Counted from the stretch's first letter, positions 31,602 to 41,432 are shown. The stretch is 64,000 nt of DNA from Polyangia bacterium (GCA_030429545.1 JAUIFF010000021.1:94964-158963); one strand, 5' to 3'. Notes: a model not told the origin generated them from the sequence alone. Translations and numbers: made by a program.

Positions 31602-34295
31602 GTGAAGTACGCCACCTTCAAAACTGGTCTACATTTTTTTGGAACGCTTGGGGTCGCTGCGCTCGTCGGTTGCGGCGGTGGAGGTCAGGACACGGAGTCG
31701 GGCTCCGAATCGATCTCCGGAACCCTGGGAACAACCGAGCCAACCGGTCAAATGACGACAATGGAGTCGACCGCCGGGCCGACCGATCCGACCAACAATA
31801 CCGACCCCACTATCGGTGAAAGCGAGTCTGACAGCACAGGCTGCCAACAAACCAATGCCTGTGGTGGCTGCGAACCGTTGATGGGGGAGCCGGGCCAGCC
31901 GTGCGGTGGCTGCGATGAGACGGTGTGGGCCTGTGACGGTACAGACCAGGTGTTTTGCTCGGGCGAAGACCCGGATGCCCAGGATTACTGGCCCGACAAC
32001 GATATGGATGGCTACGGCGACGAGGATGCGAGTCCATCGAGTTTTTGCGAGCCCCCGGGCAGCGGTTGGTCGCAAAATAGTGACGATTGCGAGGATGATG
32101 TCGCGACCGCCAACCCCGAAGGTACCGAGGTCTGCAACGGCATCGACGACAACTGCAATGGCCAGACGGACGAGGGCCCTGAGGGCGCCAACTGTGATGA
32201 TGTTTGCTGTGACATTCAGCAGCTTTGTGACGGCAATGAGTGTGTCGACAAATGTCCAGGCGGGGAAATCTGCGGTGAAGACCTCGACATTTGCTGCGAG
32301 GGCAGCGAGGTGTGCTACGCCAACGCCTGCGTGGTGCCCGGCGAGGAGTGCGAGTTCACCGAGGAGTGCGCACTCGATGAGGTATGCGCCCCAGGCCTAG
32401 ACCAATGCGTGCCCGAGGAGGCGATCCCCGATTGTGAGTTCATTCCGGAGTTTGAGGACATTACACCGGCACAGGGCTGTAAGTGGAAGTCGACCGGGTT
32501 GCCCAACGCATCTCACAAAGATGTGGTCGCGACACCGATTGTTATCAACTTAAGTGATGATAACCAAGATGGCATGACAAACGACGACGATATCCCAGAG
32601 ATCGCGTTCTTGTCCTATAATGTCGGGGTTTCGTGCTGTAACACGCCAGCGACCCTACGGATTGTTAGCGGCGAGTGTAACGACGACCAAACAATGACGA
32701 CACTCGCATCGATCTCGAGTCCGGTGCTTACAAATGACAGTGGCCTGGCAGCAGGGGACCTCGACGGCGATGGTGTGCCAGAGATTGTCGCCACCATGCG
32801 ACAAAACACGCCCCAGGGGACCGTCGCCTTCCGCCGTGTGAGCGACGATGCTACCCAATGGGAAATCATGTGGCAAAACAACACTTACCCCACATGGAAT
32901 GTACATACTCGGGGAGGTCCAGTAGTTTCCCTCGCCGACCTTGAGGGCGACGGAGAGCCCGAGGTGATCATCGGCAACGTAGTCCTCGACGGACAGTCCG
33001 GGATGCTCAAATGGGACGGGAATGTGACGACCAATGGCCAGGGCGGAATTGGCAACAACGGGTTTTTAGGACCGTCGTCGACAGTCGCCGACCTCGACCT
33101 CGATGGGGTTTCCGAGGTCATTGCCGGCAATACCGTTTACGCAGCCGACGGCAGCGAAATCTGGTCGTTCAACTACATGTCCGCAAATTCAGCCTGCGGA
33201 GGCAGCCTGCCCTGCGATGGCTTCAACGCCGTGGCCAACTTCGACGACGACGACGAGGGAGAGGTCGCAATCATCCGCTTAGGTGAGCTGTTTATCCTCG
33301 ATACCGATGGTACCCAAATCCGAAAGATCGTTCTCCCCCTCGACAATTGCAGCTTCAACGAATCTGGCCCACCAACCGTGGCCGACTTCGACGGCGACGG
33401 CCGCCCCGAAATCGGCACAGCTTCGGCCGACTATTACGTCGTCGCCGACCTCGACTGCACCGGCAACCCACTACCCGACGAATGCGCAGGAGAGGGCATC
33501 CTGTGGCAGGTCGACAACCAAGACTGCTCGTCGCGGGTGACCGCATCCAGCGTGTTCGACTTCAATGGCGATGGCAGTGCCGAGGTCGTGTACGCCGATG
33601 AAACCCACTTCCGAATCTTCGACGGAAAAACCGGAACAATCCTGTTCTCGGATAACTCCTTCCGAAGCCACACACGCATCGAAATGCCCGTCATCGCCGA
33701 TGTCGACAACGACGGCAAGGCCGAGGTGGTCGTCGGTGAAAACAGCTGGAGCGGAGGAGACCCAGGCCTAGAAGTGTGGCGAGACGCCAACGAGAACTGG
33801 GTGCGAACCCGAAGAATCTGGAATCAGCACGGGTACTACATTACAAATAACTTCACAGTCTCTCAAAAACGCCCTGCGCGTTCATATTTCGGAGATTGTG
33901 TCTTTTCGGACAGCATGATTTTGGCCCTTGTTTGTCCTGATTTTGTCCTGATATTTAAGGCCCATGGCGCAGATGCTAACGGCCGCGAGGCTACGCTCGC
34001 TGCGGCCCAAGAGCCGGTCGTTCGAAGTCACGTGCAACCGGCTGCCAGGCTTCGTCGTACGCGTACTGCCAAGCGGCAAAAAAGTGTTCTTTGCTCGGCG
34101 ACGCGTCGACGGCCGCGACGTCCGGGTACGGTTGGGCGTCCTCAGCGACACCTTCTCGCTCAGCGAGGCCCGCCGAGAGGCCGCGCTCGTTCTCGCCGGG
34201 GCACCAGCCCCTACGACCGCCTCCAAGCGTGCGAAGCCGCAGCGACGGGCTTCCTCGCAAGGTCGGTCCCGCACCGAGGAGCAGCGCTCTCCTGA
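31602..34295 (+). CDS. FG-GAP/VCBS-repeat lipoprotein, 3' end replaced by integrated DNA
   Basis: The start GTG 31602 is chosen because it gives a signal ending GVAALVGC; the frame opens at 31569. After an acidic Ser/Thr linker come Cys-rich segments, including VCNGIDDNCNGQTDEG (a MopE/C-type metal-binding motif), then several FG-GAP-like repeats such as DLDGDGVPEIVAT, DLEGDGEPEVIIGN and DFDGDGRPEIGTA. Native-looking sequence stops around 33855, just after RRIWNQHGYYITNN. Beyond that the frame continues through the integrase gene in another frame and encodes Arg-rich shadow sequence to 34295. The usual C-terminal continuation of such proteins after the NQH.Y..TN motif is missing, so the gene is probably truncated by the insertion. 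The linkers and repeats suggest a surface protein. Confidence 0.75.
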   Translation: MKYATFKTGLHFFGTLGVAALVGCGGGGQDTESGSESISGTLGTTEPTGQMTTMESTAGPTDPTNNTDPTIGESESDSTGCQQTNACGGCEPLMGEPGQPCGGCDETVWACDGTDQVFCSGEDPDAQDYWPDNDMDGYGDEDASPSSFCEPPGSGWSQNSDDCEDDVATANPEGTEVCNGIDDNCNGQTDEGPEGANCDDVCCDIQQLCDGNECVDKCPGGEICGEDLDICCEGSEVCYANACVVPGEECEFTEECALDEVCAPGLDQCVPEEAIPDCEFIPEFEDITPAQGCKWKSTGLPNASHKDVVATPIVINLSDDNQDGMTNDDDIPEIAFLSYNVGVSCCNTPATLRIVSGECNDDQTMTTLASISSPVLTNDSGLAAGDLDGDGVPEIVATMRQNTPQGTVAFRRVSDDATQWEIMWQNNTYPTWNVHTRGGPVVSLADLEGDGEPEVIIGNVVLDGQSGMLKWDGNVTTNGQGGIGNNGFLGPSSTVADLDLDGVSEVIAGNTVYAADGSEIWSFNYMSANSACGGSLPCDGFNAVANFDDDDEGEVAIIRLGELFILDTDGTQIRKIVLPLDNCSFNESGPPTVADFDGDGRPEIGTASADYYVVADLDCTGNPLPDECAGEGILWQVDNQDCSSRVTASSVFDFNGDGSAEVVYADETHFRIFDGKTGTILFSDNSFRSHTRIEMPVIADVDNDGKAEVVVGENSWSGGDPGLEVWRDANENWVRTRRIWNQHGYYITNNFTVSQKRPARSYFGDCVFSDSMILALVCPDFVLIFKAHGADANGREATLAAAQEPVVRSHVQPAARLRRTRTAKRQKSVLCSATRRRPRRPGTVGRPQRHLLAQRGPPRGRARSRRGTSPYDRLQACEAAATGFLARSVPHRGAALS
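33930..33951. repeat. Tandem 11-bp repeat upstream of the integrase
   Basis: TTTGTCCTGAT occurs twice in direct succession just before the integrase start (ATG 33964), in the short AT-richer segment 33856-33963 that forms the left end of the inserted DNA. It could be an integrase/arm binding site or operator; no function is shown. Confidence 0.45.
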
Positions 34296-35496
34296 GCATC
34301 TGAAACACGAACCCGAACCCGCGCCACAGTTGACGGTTCGCACCCTCGCGGAGAGGTTCCTGCGTGAATATGTCGATGTCTATCTCAAACCGAACACACG
34401 CGAGAGATACCGCGATATGCTCAACCGAATCATCCTCCCACGTTTCGGTGACCGTGCGTTTGAGTCGATCTGCCGGAGCGATGCCAAAGCCCTACACGGA
34501 GAGTTGAGTGGGTCGCGCGGAACTGCTGATTATGCAGTGTGTGTGCTGGGTAGCTTGTATACGCGAATCATAGATGATTGGGAACTAAGTGAGATGCGCA
34601 ATCCCTGTGCCAGGGTCAAGCGTTTCGGAGCACGACGAGTCGAGCGGTTCTTGAGCCCCGAGGAGCGCCGTCGTGTGGAGGCAGTGATCAGCCGTGGGCT
34701 GCGGCTACGGCCGGGAAATCGAGGTCGAATCGCCCCCTACAGCGCATGGGCAATCCGCCTGTTGATGCTCACCGGCCTGCGCAAATCGGAAATCCTCGAG
34801 CTCGAGTGGTCAATGGTCGACTGGCAGCACTCGTGTCTGCACTTGCCCGAGACGAAAATAGGACAACGCACGGTCATCGTGTCGGATGAGGTGATTCAGC
34901 TGCTCAGGGAGATCCAAACTGCATGCAGTTATCCACAGAGCGGACTGGTGATCCGCGGGCGCAATGGTACGAAGCTCACCAGTCTCAACTACACGTGGAA
35001 CTCGATCCGCCAAGCCGCAGGGATTCCAGATGTCCGTATTCATGACCTGCGACATTCGTTTGCTTCCGATGCATTAATGGCAGGTGTTCCGCTCGCTATC
35101 GTCGGTGAGATGCTAGGCCACCGGAATCCATCGACGACGCAAAGGTATGCCCATTTAGCGGATAAAGTCGTGCGAGATGCGTTGGTGACGGCGACTCGCC
35201 GGATTGTCGGCACGACTTCGGTTGAGGAGAAAGCGGTCCCATTTACGCGCCTTGATGACGCGCAGTGGGCCCAGGTCGCACCGCTGGTAGGCGCAAACCG
35301 GGCGCGTCCTGGTCCTCCGATCGATTTGCGAGGGGTGGTGGATGCGATCCGGTGGTTCGAGTCTCAAGAGGATGCGCGCTGGTCAGACTTGCCAGCGGAG
35401 TTCGGTCGGCCGACGACTTGTTGGCGTTGGCATAAGCGGTGGGTGGAGCGGGGTGTTTGGGCGCAGGTTGTTGCGGTGCTTGGGGCTGGGCCATAG
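33964..35496 (+). CDS. Tyrosine-recombinase integrase with C-terminal DUF4096 (IS5 transposase N-terminal) fusion
   Basis: 510 residues. An N-terminal DUF4102-type arm-binding domain (about 1-75: LTAARLRSLRPKSRSFEVT, GVLSDTFSLSEARREA) is followed by a core-binding domain and a catalytic domain. The active-site residues are intact: Arg in LTGLRKSEILELEW (about 268), HxxR in HDLRHSF (about 359), His in LGHRNPS and the nucleophile Tyr in TQRYAHL (about 394). After ~420 an unexpected tail matches the DUF4096 N-terminal domain of IS5-type transposases: LDDAQWAQVAPLVG, RPGPPIDLRGVVDAIRWF, DARWSDLPAEFGRP, WHKRWVERGVWAQV. It should catalyse site-specific integration of the element that interrupted the FG-GAP gene. 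DNA from this tail recurs at 37475-37560. Confidence 0.9.
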   Translation: MAQMLTAARLRSLRPKSRSFEVTCNRLPGFVVRVLPSGKKVFFARRRVDGRDVRVRLGVLSDTFSLSEARREAALVLAGAPAPTTASKRAKPQRRASSQGRSRTEEQRSPEHLKHEPEPAPQLTVRTLAERFLREYVDVYLKPNTRERYRDMLNRIILPRFGDRAFESICRSDAKALHGELSGSRGTADYAVCVLGSLYTRIIDDWELSEMRNPCARVKRFGARRVERFLSPEERRRVEAVISRGLRLRPGNRGRIAPYSAWAIRLLMLTGLRKSEILELEWSMVDWQHSCLHLPETKIGQRTVIVSDEVIQLLREIQTACSYPQSGLVIRGRNGTKLTSLNYTWNSIRQAAGIPDVRIHDLRHSFASDALMAGVPLAIVGEMLGHRNPSTTQRYAHLADKVVRDALVTATRRIVGTTSVEEKAVPFTRLDDAQWAQVAPLVGANRARPGPPIDLRGVVDAIRWFESQEDARWSDLPAEFGRPTTCWRWHKRWVERGVWAQVVAVLGAGP

Positions 35497-35890
35497 TCAA
35501 GTGCCCGAGGAATTTCCTTATAAGGGCCAATCTTAGTCCGTATTGGTACCTGGGTTCGGGTTGCCTGAGCTGATCGCCAGAACACGACCTCACGGCGTGT
35601 ACGCACAGGGACAGCCGTGTCGGTCAGTGCCCAGCGTGACGCCGGACGACGTGGTCGTGAGGCGCGACGGTTTGAGATTCGTGCTCGCATTCTCGAAATC
35701 ATCCGTCACTGGCCGAGCGGCCGCCTGGGTCAGTCGAAAGTTGATGGCTGACCCGAAGGCCCGCCGGCCGAAGGACATGTCCGTCGAGACAGAGGCTACA
35801 TGCGCAGCTAGATTCGCGCAGCGCGGGTTTACTGGGCTACATCGAAGAGGTCACTCGTTGTACTCGGGCGATTGTGATAGCCTCTACCCG

Positions 35891-37387
35891 ATGGTACGCA
35901 GTCGTTTTCGTTTTCTGCTGCTGGCTTCGTGGGTGGGCCCGGGCTGCGCCATCGATACCTTTGGTGCCACAGACTCGGTCGGTTCAAGCAGCTCGACATC
36001 GCCAACGACGGCATCAACGACACAAACCGACTCGACAACCGAGAGCGACTCGCTCAACACCAGCGAAACGCCAACAACCACGGAGGACACTGGATCCTCG
36101 GATCCCACCGAGGTCACAACAGGTCCGCTGCCTGAGTGTGAAAACTGTGATGCCGTTGGGGTTGCGGCGGGTGACGATCAAACGTGTGCCTGGAATAGTA
36201 ACGGGGAGTTGTATTGCTGGGGTCAGGCTGGTTCTTTCGCTTTAGGGTACACTATGGAGGCGCTAAACGGGGAGTTTCGCATCGGCGATGATGAGAGGCC
36301 CATCGATATGGGGCCTGTTCCGGCTGGTGGACCGGTCGTCCATGCTGCTACAGATTTCGGGATAACGTGTGCCGTATTTGAAAACGGAAAGCTGAAGTGT
36401 TGGGGGCAACTTGCCGGTTATGCTTACGGGCACATGGAGACGATTTATTCGGCTGCTGATGCAGAGGATGTCGACCTCGAGGCTGTGGCGGCGGTTGACG
36501 TCGCTGCAAAGTTTGGGTGTGCGCTTTTGACCAACGGGGATGTCTACTGTTGGGGCCTCAATAATATTGGTCAGCTTGGCCTCGGGCACACAGATGCGAT
36601 CGGTGACGACGAACTACCAAAGACGGCCGGACCCGTGAGCTTAGGGCGACCAGCGACTCAGATCGCTCTCGATGATTCTCACGCGTGTGCTGTTCTCAAT
36701 GATGGGAGTGTACGCTGCTGGGGCGCAGGTGGACGCCTCGGGATAGGTAATCTCGAGACGATAGGTGATGATGAATTGCCAACCTCCGTTGATCCGGTAG
36801 ATTTAGGTGGGCGGCGGGCTGTTCATCTCTCCATCGATACACTCGGTACGACATGTGTTACGGTAGAGTCTGGGAACGTGTACTGTTGGGGATTGAATGT
36901 GATTGGCTACGGGGACGTACCAGAGCAGGTTGGTATAACCTATACTCCCGATCAATGGGGCCCCATAGATTTAGGGCGCAGTTTTTCCCGAATATCGCCG
37001 GGAAGCGGGACTCCATGTGGAGTTGCAGATGGTGACGTTGTCTGTTGGGGCCTTAATCAGTATGGGATGATCGGCGATCCAAATGCTTCGGTTTGCACGA
37101 GCTGTTTTGACGACTGCTGTGCGACCCCCCCAAGTCACGTAGTCACGGTTGAAGTTGGCGGGGATGCGATCGATGTTGTTGGAGGATGGGCCCACAAGTG
37201 TGCACTTCTCAAAGACGGCAGCGTACGCTGTTGGGGGAACGGATGGAGTGGGCAACTCGGCTATGGCAATATTACCGTCCACGCGTGTCAATTACCTATG
37301 CAAACCCCAAGTTGTGAGACGGAAGCTCCCTGTTGCATCGGTGATGACGAAACACCGGCCAGCGCCGGGCCTGTTCCTTTGCAATGA
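35891..37387 (+). CDS. RCC1-like beta-propeller lipoprotein, copy 1
   Basis: 498 residues from ATG 35891. The signal peptide RSRFRFLLLASWVGPGCAID ends in lipobox GPGC, and the mature protein begins CAIDTFG, a motif shared with three other lipoproteins in this island. A Ser/Thr linker (about 28-75) leads to repeated RCC1-type units with the pattern C-A-x5-G-x-(V/L)-x-C-W-G-x...G-x-L-G: DQTCAWNSNGELYCWG, CALLTNGDVYCWGLN, CAVLNDGSVRCWG, CALLKDGSVRCWG. About seven units suggest a full propeller. GDDELP inserts recur between blades. RCC1 propellers usually bind proteins or other ligands; here it would be exposed on the cell surface. Lower GC than the core genes. Confidence 0.88.
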   Translation: MVRSRFRFLLLASWVGPGCAIDTFGATDSVGSSSSTSPTTASTTQTDSTTESDSLNTSETPTTTEDTGSSDPTEVTTGPLPECENCDAVGVAAGDDQTCAWNSNGELYCWGQAGSFALGYTMEALNGEFRIGDDERPIDMGPVPAGGPVVHAATDFGITCAVFENGKLKCWGQLAGYAYGHMETIYSAADAEDVDLEAVAAVDVAAKFGCALLTNGDVYCWGLNNIGQLGLGHTDAIGDDELPKTAGPVSLGRPATQIALDDSHACAVLNDGSVRCWGAGGRLGIGNLETIGDDELPTSVDPVDLGGRRAVHLSIDTLGTTCVTVESGNVYCWGLNVIGYGDVPEQVGITYTPDQWGPIDLGRSFSRISPGSGTPCGVADGDVVCWGLNQYGMIGDPNASVCTSCFDDCCATPPSHVVTVEVGGDAIDVVGGWAHKCALLKDGSVRCWGNGWSGQLGYGNITVHACQLPMQTPSCETEAPCCIGDDETPASAGPVPLQ

Positions 37388-37474
37388 TGCTCCGCGCGGT
37401 GATTGTTTTTAACATCCCCGCCTTTCTCCTCGACCGGACTCTACGGCTCGGGCGATATCTCGGCCCAGGGTGGC

Positions 37475-37560
37475 TGTCGATTTCGCGAGGTTGGACGGGT
37501 CTCAAGAGATGCTCGCTGGTCAGACCTGCGAGCAGAGTTCGGTCAACCGACGACCTATCT
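37475..37560 (+). pseudogene. Remnant of the integrase DUF4096 tail
   Basis: The segment starting at GATTTCGCGAGGTTGGACGG and continuing through TCTCAAGAGATGCTCGCTGG to CCGACGACCT aligns with the integrase 3' end at about 35325-35420, where it encodes DLRGVVDAIRW to DLPAEFGRPTT. It is out of any open frame for that product and is cut short. It marks the junction between the two RCC1 units. Confidence 0.75.
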
Positions 37561-37739
37561 TATAAGCGCCAATCACTTCGTCCTAAGTGGGCCGGCAACG
37601 CGTCCTTCCGATGGGTCCGTCACTGGCCGGTCGGCCGCCTGGGCTGACCCGAAGGCCCGCCGGCGATACCCGCAGCGCGGGTTTTAGGGTTACATCGAAG
37701 CACTCGTTGTACTCGGGCGATTGTGATAGCCTCTACCCA

Positions 37740-39236
37740 GTGGTACGCTGTCGTTTTCGTTTTCTGCTGCTGGCTTCGTGCATGGGCCCCGGCTGCGCCT
37801 TGGATACCTTTGGTGTCACAGATTCGATCGGTTCAAGTAGCTCGACATCGCCAACGACGGGATCAACGACTCAAACCGACTCGACAACCGAGAGCGACTC
37901 GCTCAACACCAGCGAAACAGCAACAACCACGGAGGACTCAGGATCCTCGGATGCCACCGAGGTCACAACAGGCCCGCAGCCCGCGTGTGAAAACTGTGAC
38001 GCTGTTGGGGTTGCGGCGGGTGACGACCAAACGTGTGCGTGGAATAGTAGCGGAGAGCTGTATTGCTGGGGAAAAGTTTCTGGATACGCCTTAGGATACA
38101 GTTTAGAGGAGTTAAATGGAGAGTTGCGCATTGGCGATGACGAAAGACCGATCGACATGGGGCCGGTTCCACTCGATGGCGTGGTGGTTCAAGCAGATAC
38201 GGGCCTATTCGCTACATGTGCCGTACTCGACACTGGTCAGCTCCGATGTTGGGGACAACTTGGTAGCCGCGCCTACGGGCACACGGACACGATACAATCG
38301 GCTGCTGATGCTGGGGATGTAGATCTCGGCGGTCCGGTTGCAGCCGTAGATGTCGGCTCTTTCTCTACCTGCGCTCTACGGACGAACGGGGCTGTTTATT
38401 GCTGGGGGAATAACTCGTACGGCCAGCTTGGGCTCGGTCATACAGATGAGATAGGAGATGACGAGCTACCAAAGACAGCTGGGCCGGTTAGCTTAGGTCG
38501 ACCTGCGGTTCAAGTCGCAGTTGATTCCAACCACGCCTGCGCAATACTGGACGATGGGAGTGTAAGGTGCTGGGGTCAGGGGCTGCTTCTTGGACTGGGA
38601 GGTGTCGATACAATCGGTGATGATGAGCTGCCAAGCTCCGTCGAACCCGTAGATTTAGGTGGTCGGCGTGCTACCCATATTTCTGTGCATGGAAACACGT
38701 GTGTTGTTGTAGAGTCAGGAGATGTGTACTGCTGGGGACTAGGTACTCTCGGTTACGGAAGCGAACCCGAGTCAGTCGGCATGACCTACACTCCAGACCA
38801 GTGGGGTCCTATCAACGTGGGTCGTAAATTTTCCCGAGTTTTAGCCGGAGTGGCAACGCCCTGTGGTGTCTCAGGTGGCGAGGTTGTTTGCTGGGGTGCC
38901 AATTATCACGGTGGTCTAGGAGACCCTAACTATCCGCACTGTGCGAATTGTATAGAGGGTTGTTGTGTCACCCCACCTGATGACAACGTCGTTGCTGTTG
39001 AGGTTGGCGGGGAGGCGATCGACGTCGTTTCGGGATGGCTCCACAAGTGCGCGCTTCTCAAAGACGGTAGCGTTCGGTGTTGGGGCAACGGTTGGGGTGG
39101 CCAACTCGGCTACGGAGATATCACCGTCCATGCTTGTCAATTGCCTATGCAGAGCCAGAGTTGTGAAACAGAAGCACCCTGCTGCATCGGTGACGACGAA
39201 ACGCCGGCCAGCGCCGGGCCCGTTCCTTTGCAATGA
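37740..39236 (+). CDS. RCC1-like beta-propeller lipoprotein, copy 2
   Basis: 498 residues from GTG 37740, exactly the length of copy 1 and closely similar throughout. The signal RCRFRFLLLASCMGPGC is followed by ALDTFG. Blade sequences include DQTCAWNSSGELYCWG, CALRTNGAVYCWGNN, CAILDDGSVRCWG and CALLKDGSVRCWG, and the C-terminus carries the same Cys-rich segment (CETEAPCCIGDDETPASAG). Sequence differences concentrate between blades and at codon third positions, suggesting retained function rather than decay. A longer open frame upstream (from 37587) crosses the duplicated non-coding spacer and is not used. It lies on the same strand as copy 1, each with its own copy of the upstream region and therefore probably its own promoter. 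Confidence 0.88.
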   Translation: MVRCRFRFLLLASCMGPGCALDTFGVTDSIGSSSSTSPTTGSTTQTDSTTESDSLNTSETATTTEDSGSSDATEVTTGPQPACENCDAVGVAAGDDQTCAWNSSGELYCWGKVSGYALGYSLEELNGELRIGDDERPIDMGPVPLDGVVVQADTGLFATCAVLDTGQLRCWGQLGSRAYGHTDTIQSAADAGDVDLGGPVAAVDVGSFSTCALRTNGAVYCWGNNSYGQLGLGHTDEIGDDELPKTAGPVSLGRPAVQVAVDSNHACAILDDGSVRCWGQGLLLGLGGVDTIGDDELPSSVEPVDLGGRRATHISVHGNTCVVVESGDVYCWGLGTLGYGSEPESVGMTYTPDQWGPINVGRKFSRVLAGVATPCGVSGGEVVCWGANYHGGLGDPNYPHCANCIEGCCVTPPDDNVVAVEVGGEAIDVVSGWLHKCALLKDGSVRCWGNGWGGQLGYGDITVHACQLPMQSQSCETEAPCCIGDDETPASAGPVPLQ

Positions 39237-39362
39237 TGCTCCGCGCGATTGTTTAAAAATCTCCGCCAGCCAGGGCCGAGATAGCGCCCGAACCGTGCTT
39301 GTGCGCAGGCCTCGAAGGAGTGCTTGCACAGTCCCCCCAAACTCCGTGACACTACATCTCCC

Positions 39363-39615
39363 ATGGCCCAACACCTCCATCCTGAGCAACAGGCTCGTGA
39401 AAAAATCGATGCGATGCTCCGGGCTGCAGGGTGGGAGATCCAAAATGCCGACGCCGTCAACCTGACCCCGCCTGGGGGTCGCGGTCCGCGAAGTCAAAAT
39501 GAAGCGTGGTCACGGTCGTGCCGACTACCTTCTCTTTGTCAACCGCAAGGCTGTTGGGGCTATCGAAGCCAAGAAGGCTGGGGAGACCCTCTCGGGTTAT
39601 TTGCGCGGGTTAGTT
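39363..39615 (+). pseudogene. hsdR: Fragment of type I restriction enzyme R subunit (N-terminal part, frameshifted)
   Basis: From ATG 39363 the frame reads HLHPEQQAREKIDAMLRAAG and WEIQNADAVNL, matching the N-terminal start of HsdR-type subunits. At about 39474 the frame breaks, and the neighbouring frame continues GVAVREVKMKRGHGRADYLL then FVNRKAVGAIEAKKAGETLS, the PD-(D/E)xK endonuclease region (Asp in ADYLL, ExK in EAKK). Homology stops after ETLSG. The rest of the gene and any HsdM/HsdS partner are absent. This is a relic of a type I restriction locus and cannot make a working enzyme. Confidence 0.82.
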
Positions 39616-39648
39616 AGTTGCGGTCGAGTCGAAGACGTTTGGCTATTA

Positions 39649-41168
39649 TCACCTGAACGGTACTGGAACAGGTGGAAGCTCCCCCGGCTCGTCAGCGATA
39701 CAGCATCGTGGATCAGCAGAACATTTGAAGAAAGAAGACTCGATACAAAGTTCTCCCCCGATATCACCGTACCCAAGTCTTCCAGCGGAGCCAAATCCCC
39801 AGCACAACACATCACCGCCATTCATTAAAGCGCAAGTATGCTCTTCACCAGCGACCACCTCAAGAGCTTTCTCTCCACCAAGGCTCAACGGTTCTACCGC
39901 CGTCGGTTTAAGAGAGTCACCGATGCTGACATCGTGACCAGTACGACCCGCACTGAAATTTCCCCAGCATCGGACCCCACCAGATTCGAGTATCGCACAA
40001 GTGTGGGCATATCCTGCCGAGACGAATTTCGCGGGACCTCCAAGCTCGACTGGCTCGATATCCGTTGGAAGCTCGTCATCACCTATATTCTCGGTATTAC
40101 CGTATCCTAGCTGACCGTGTTCGTTTAAACCCCAACATCTAAGGACTCCCCCTTCAAGAATAACTTAGGTGTGTCTTCGCCCTGCACTAACATATATAGC
40201 GTTTGAACCGAGATCGACTGGTCCGACCGCTGTCGGTAGTTCGTCGTCGCCAATGTCGATAGTATTCCCTAGCAAGCACTGCCCCAACATCGAAGACTCC
40301 CATCAACAAGGATTGCACAAGTGTGACTGTACCCTGCCGTAACCATGGACGCTGGACCACCAAGGCTCACAGCCTCCCGCTCTGACGGCAATTCATTATC
40401 TCCAAGAACTCCGGTCCCTCCAATACCCAATTTACCACTGTTCCCATTGCCCCAACAGCGAACGTCACCACTATCCATCAACGCACAGGTATGAGTGGAC
40501 CCACTACTAATTTGGACAGCGGGACCTCCAAGACTTACGGGCCCCACCGAGCTTGGTAGTTCGTCATCGCCGATATCGTTAAGCGTTCCATACCCGAGCA
40601 GTGTTCCATCTCCCCAGCACCGAACGTCACCACCTTCGAGAAGGGCACAAGATATTGCGCTTCCGGTCGCCACCGCTATTGCTTGGCCGCCGAGACTCAC
40701 CGGACCTACTGTGCTGGCGGGTTCGTCATCACCAACATGTTCGAGGTTCCCATAACCCAAACGTCCGCTTAGCGAACCGCCCCAGCAGCGCAAAGCTCCG
40801 TCCCCAAGTAGGGCACACGTGTGCCCTCCTCCTGCCGAGATAACACCTTTTGGTGTTGCCTCACAGTTGGGTTCACAACCATCGTAGGGCTTTGAGTTAC
40901 CATCATCGCAAGCTTCTTCGCCTTCGATTTCCCCATTTCCACACAACGCCGAATCTGTCGTCCCACCGGTTTCTGTGACCCCTGTCGAACTAGTATTAGT
41001 TTGGGTCTCACTCGAACCTGCAGTCGCACTCCCATTCAAAACCCCAAAGGTGTCGATCGCGCACCCAACCTGCTTCGCGGCGATAATCAACCCCGTACAC
41101 CATAAGCAGCTTACCAAGCTCCACCGTCCAAGTTCTCTGAACCTCAAAACACCCCTCTGAAAATGCAA
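39649..41168 (-). pseudogene. Decayed RCC1-like lipoprotein, third copy, inverted
   Basis: The 5' part (41168 down to 40269, 299 codons) encodes a signal, then GCAIDTFG, a DUF4215-type module (CGNGEIEGEEACDDGN) and three to four RCC1 blades (CALLGDGALRCWGG, CALMDSGDVRCWGN, CAILVDGSLRCWG). A one-base shift near 40280 breaks the frame after CWG. In the next frame the sequence continues as NTIDIGDDELPTAVGPVDLG. A TAA at 40165-40167 falls where the Cys of HTC is expected, then VILEGGVLRCWGLNEHGQLG and further blades run to the natural stop at 39649. One frameshift and one nonsense codon therefore separate two conserved halves. An assembly error could explain the shift but less easily both lesions. 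Confidence 0.82.
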
Positions 41169-41432
41169 GATAACAGGTTCCCTCGGTACGCGTCTAGCTC
41201 GTAACGCTTGGTCATTTCCGTTCTAAGCTCGATATCAAACATCCAGGTCATAGTGGCGCGAGTGCGGACACGCCGACAGTCTCGGAGAAGCAATGGTTCA
41301 GAAATCTAAGAAATGGAGGTACGGGTAGCCCGGAGAGGGGAGAGTCGTGAACAAGCCTCGCATCCTCGAGATCGGTGGTACAGTCGTTAGCGACCCTCAA
41401 GCGGAACAACTCACTCAGAAGTCAACTAGTCA

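Larger units (their letters stand above)
35517..39245 (+). repeat. Tandem duplication of ~1.85 kb carrying an RCC1 lipoprotein
   Basis: Unit 1 (about 35517-37400) and unit 2 (about 37558-39245) align along most of their length. Both begin at TTATAAG(G/C)GCCAATC, share GTCACTGGCCG and the segment TCGTTGTACTCGGGCGATTG just before the gene, and end at TTCCTTTGCAATGATGCTCC. The coding parts have identical length (498 codons). Integrase-tail DNA lies immediately before both units. The copies have diverged noticeably at third positions, so the duplication is not recent. Confidence 0.85.

Noticed and set aside
33860..34295. C-terminal 145 codons of the FG-GAP lipoprotein frame as a native domain
   Set aside because: Arg-rich sequence read out of frame through the integrase gene; not a domain.
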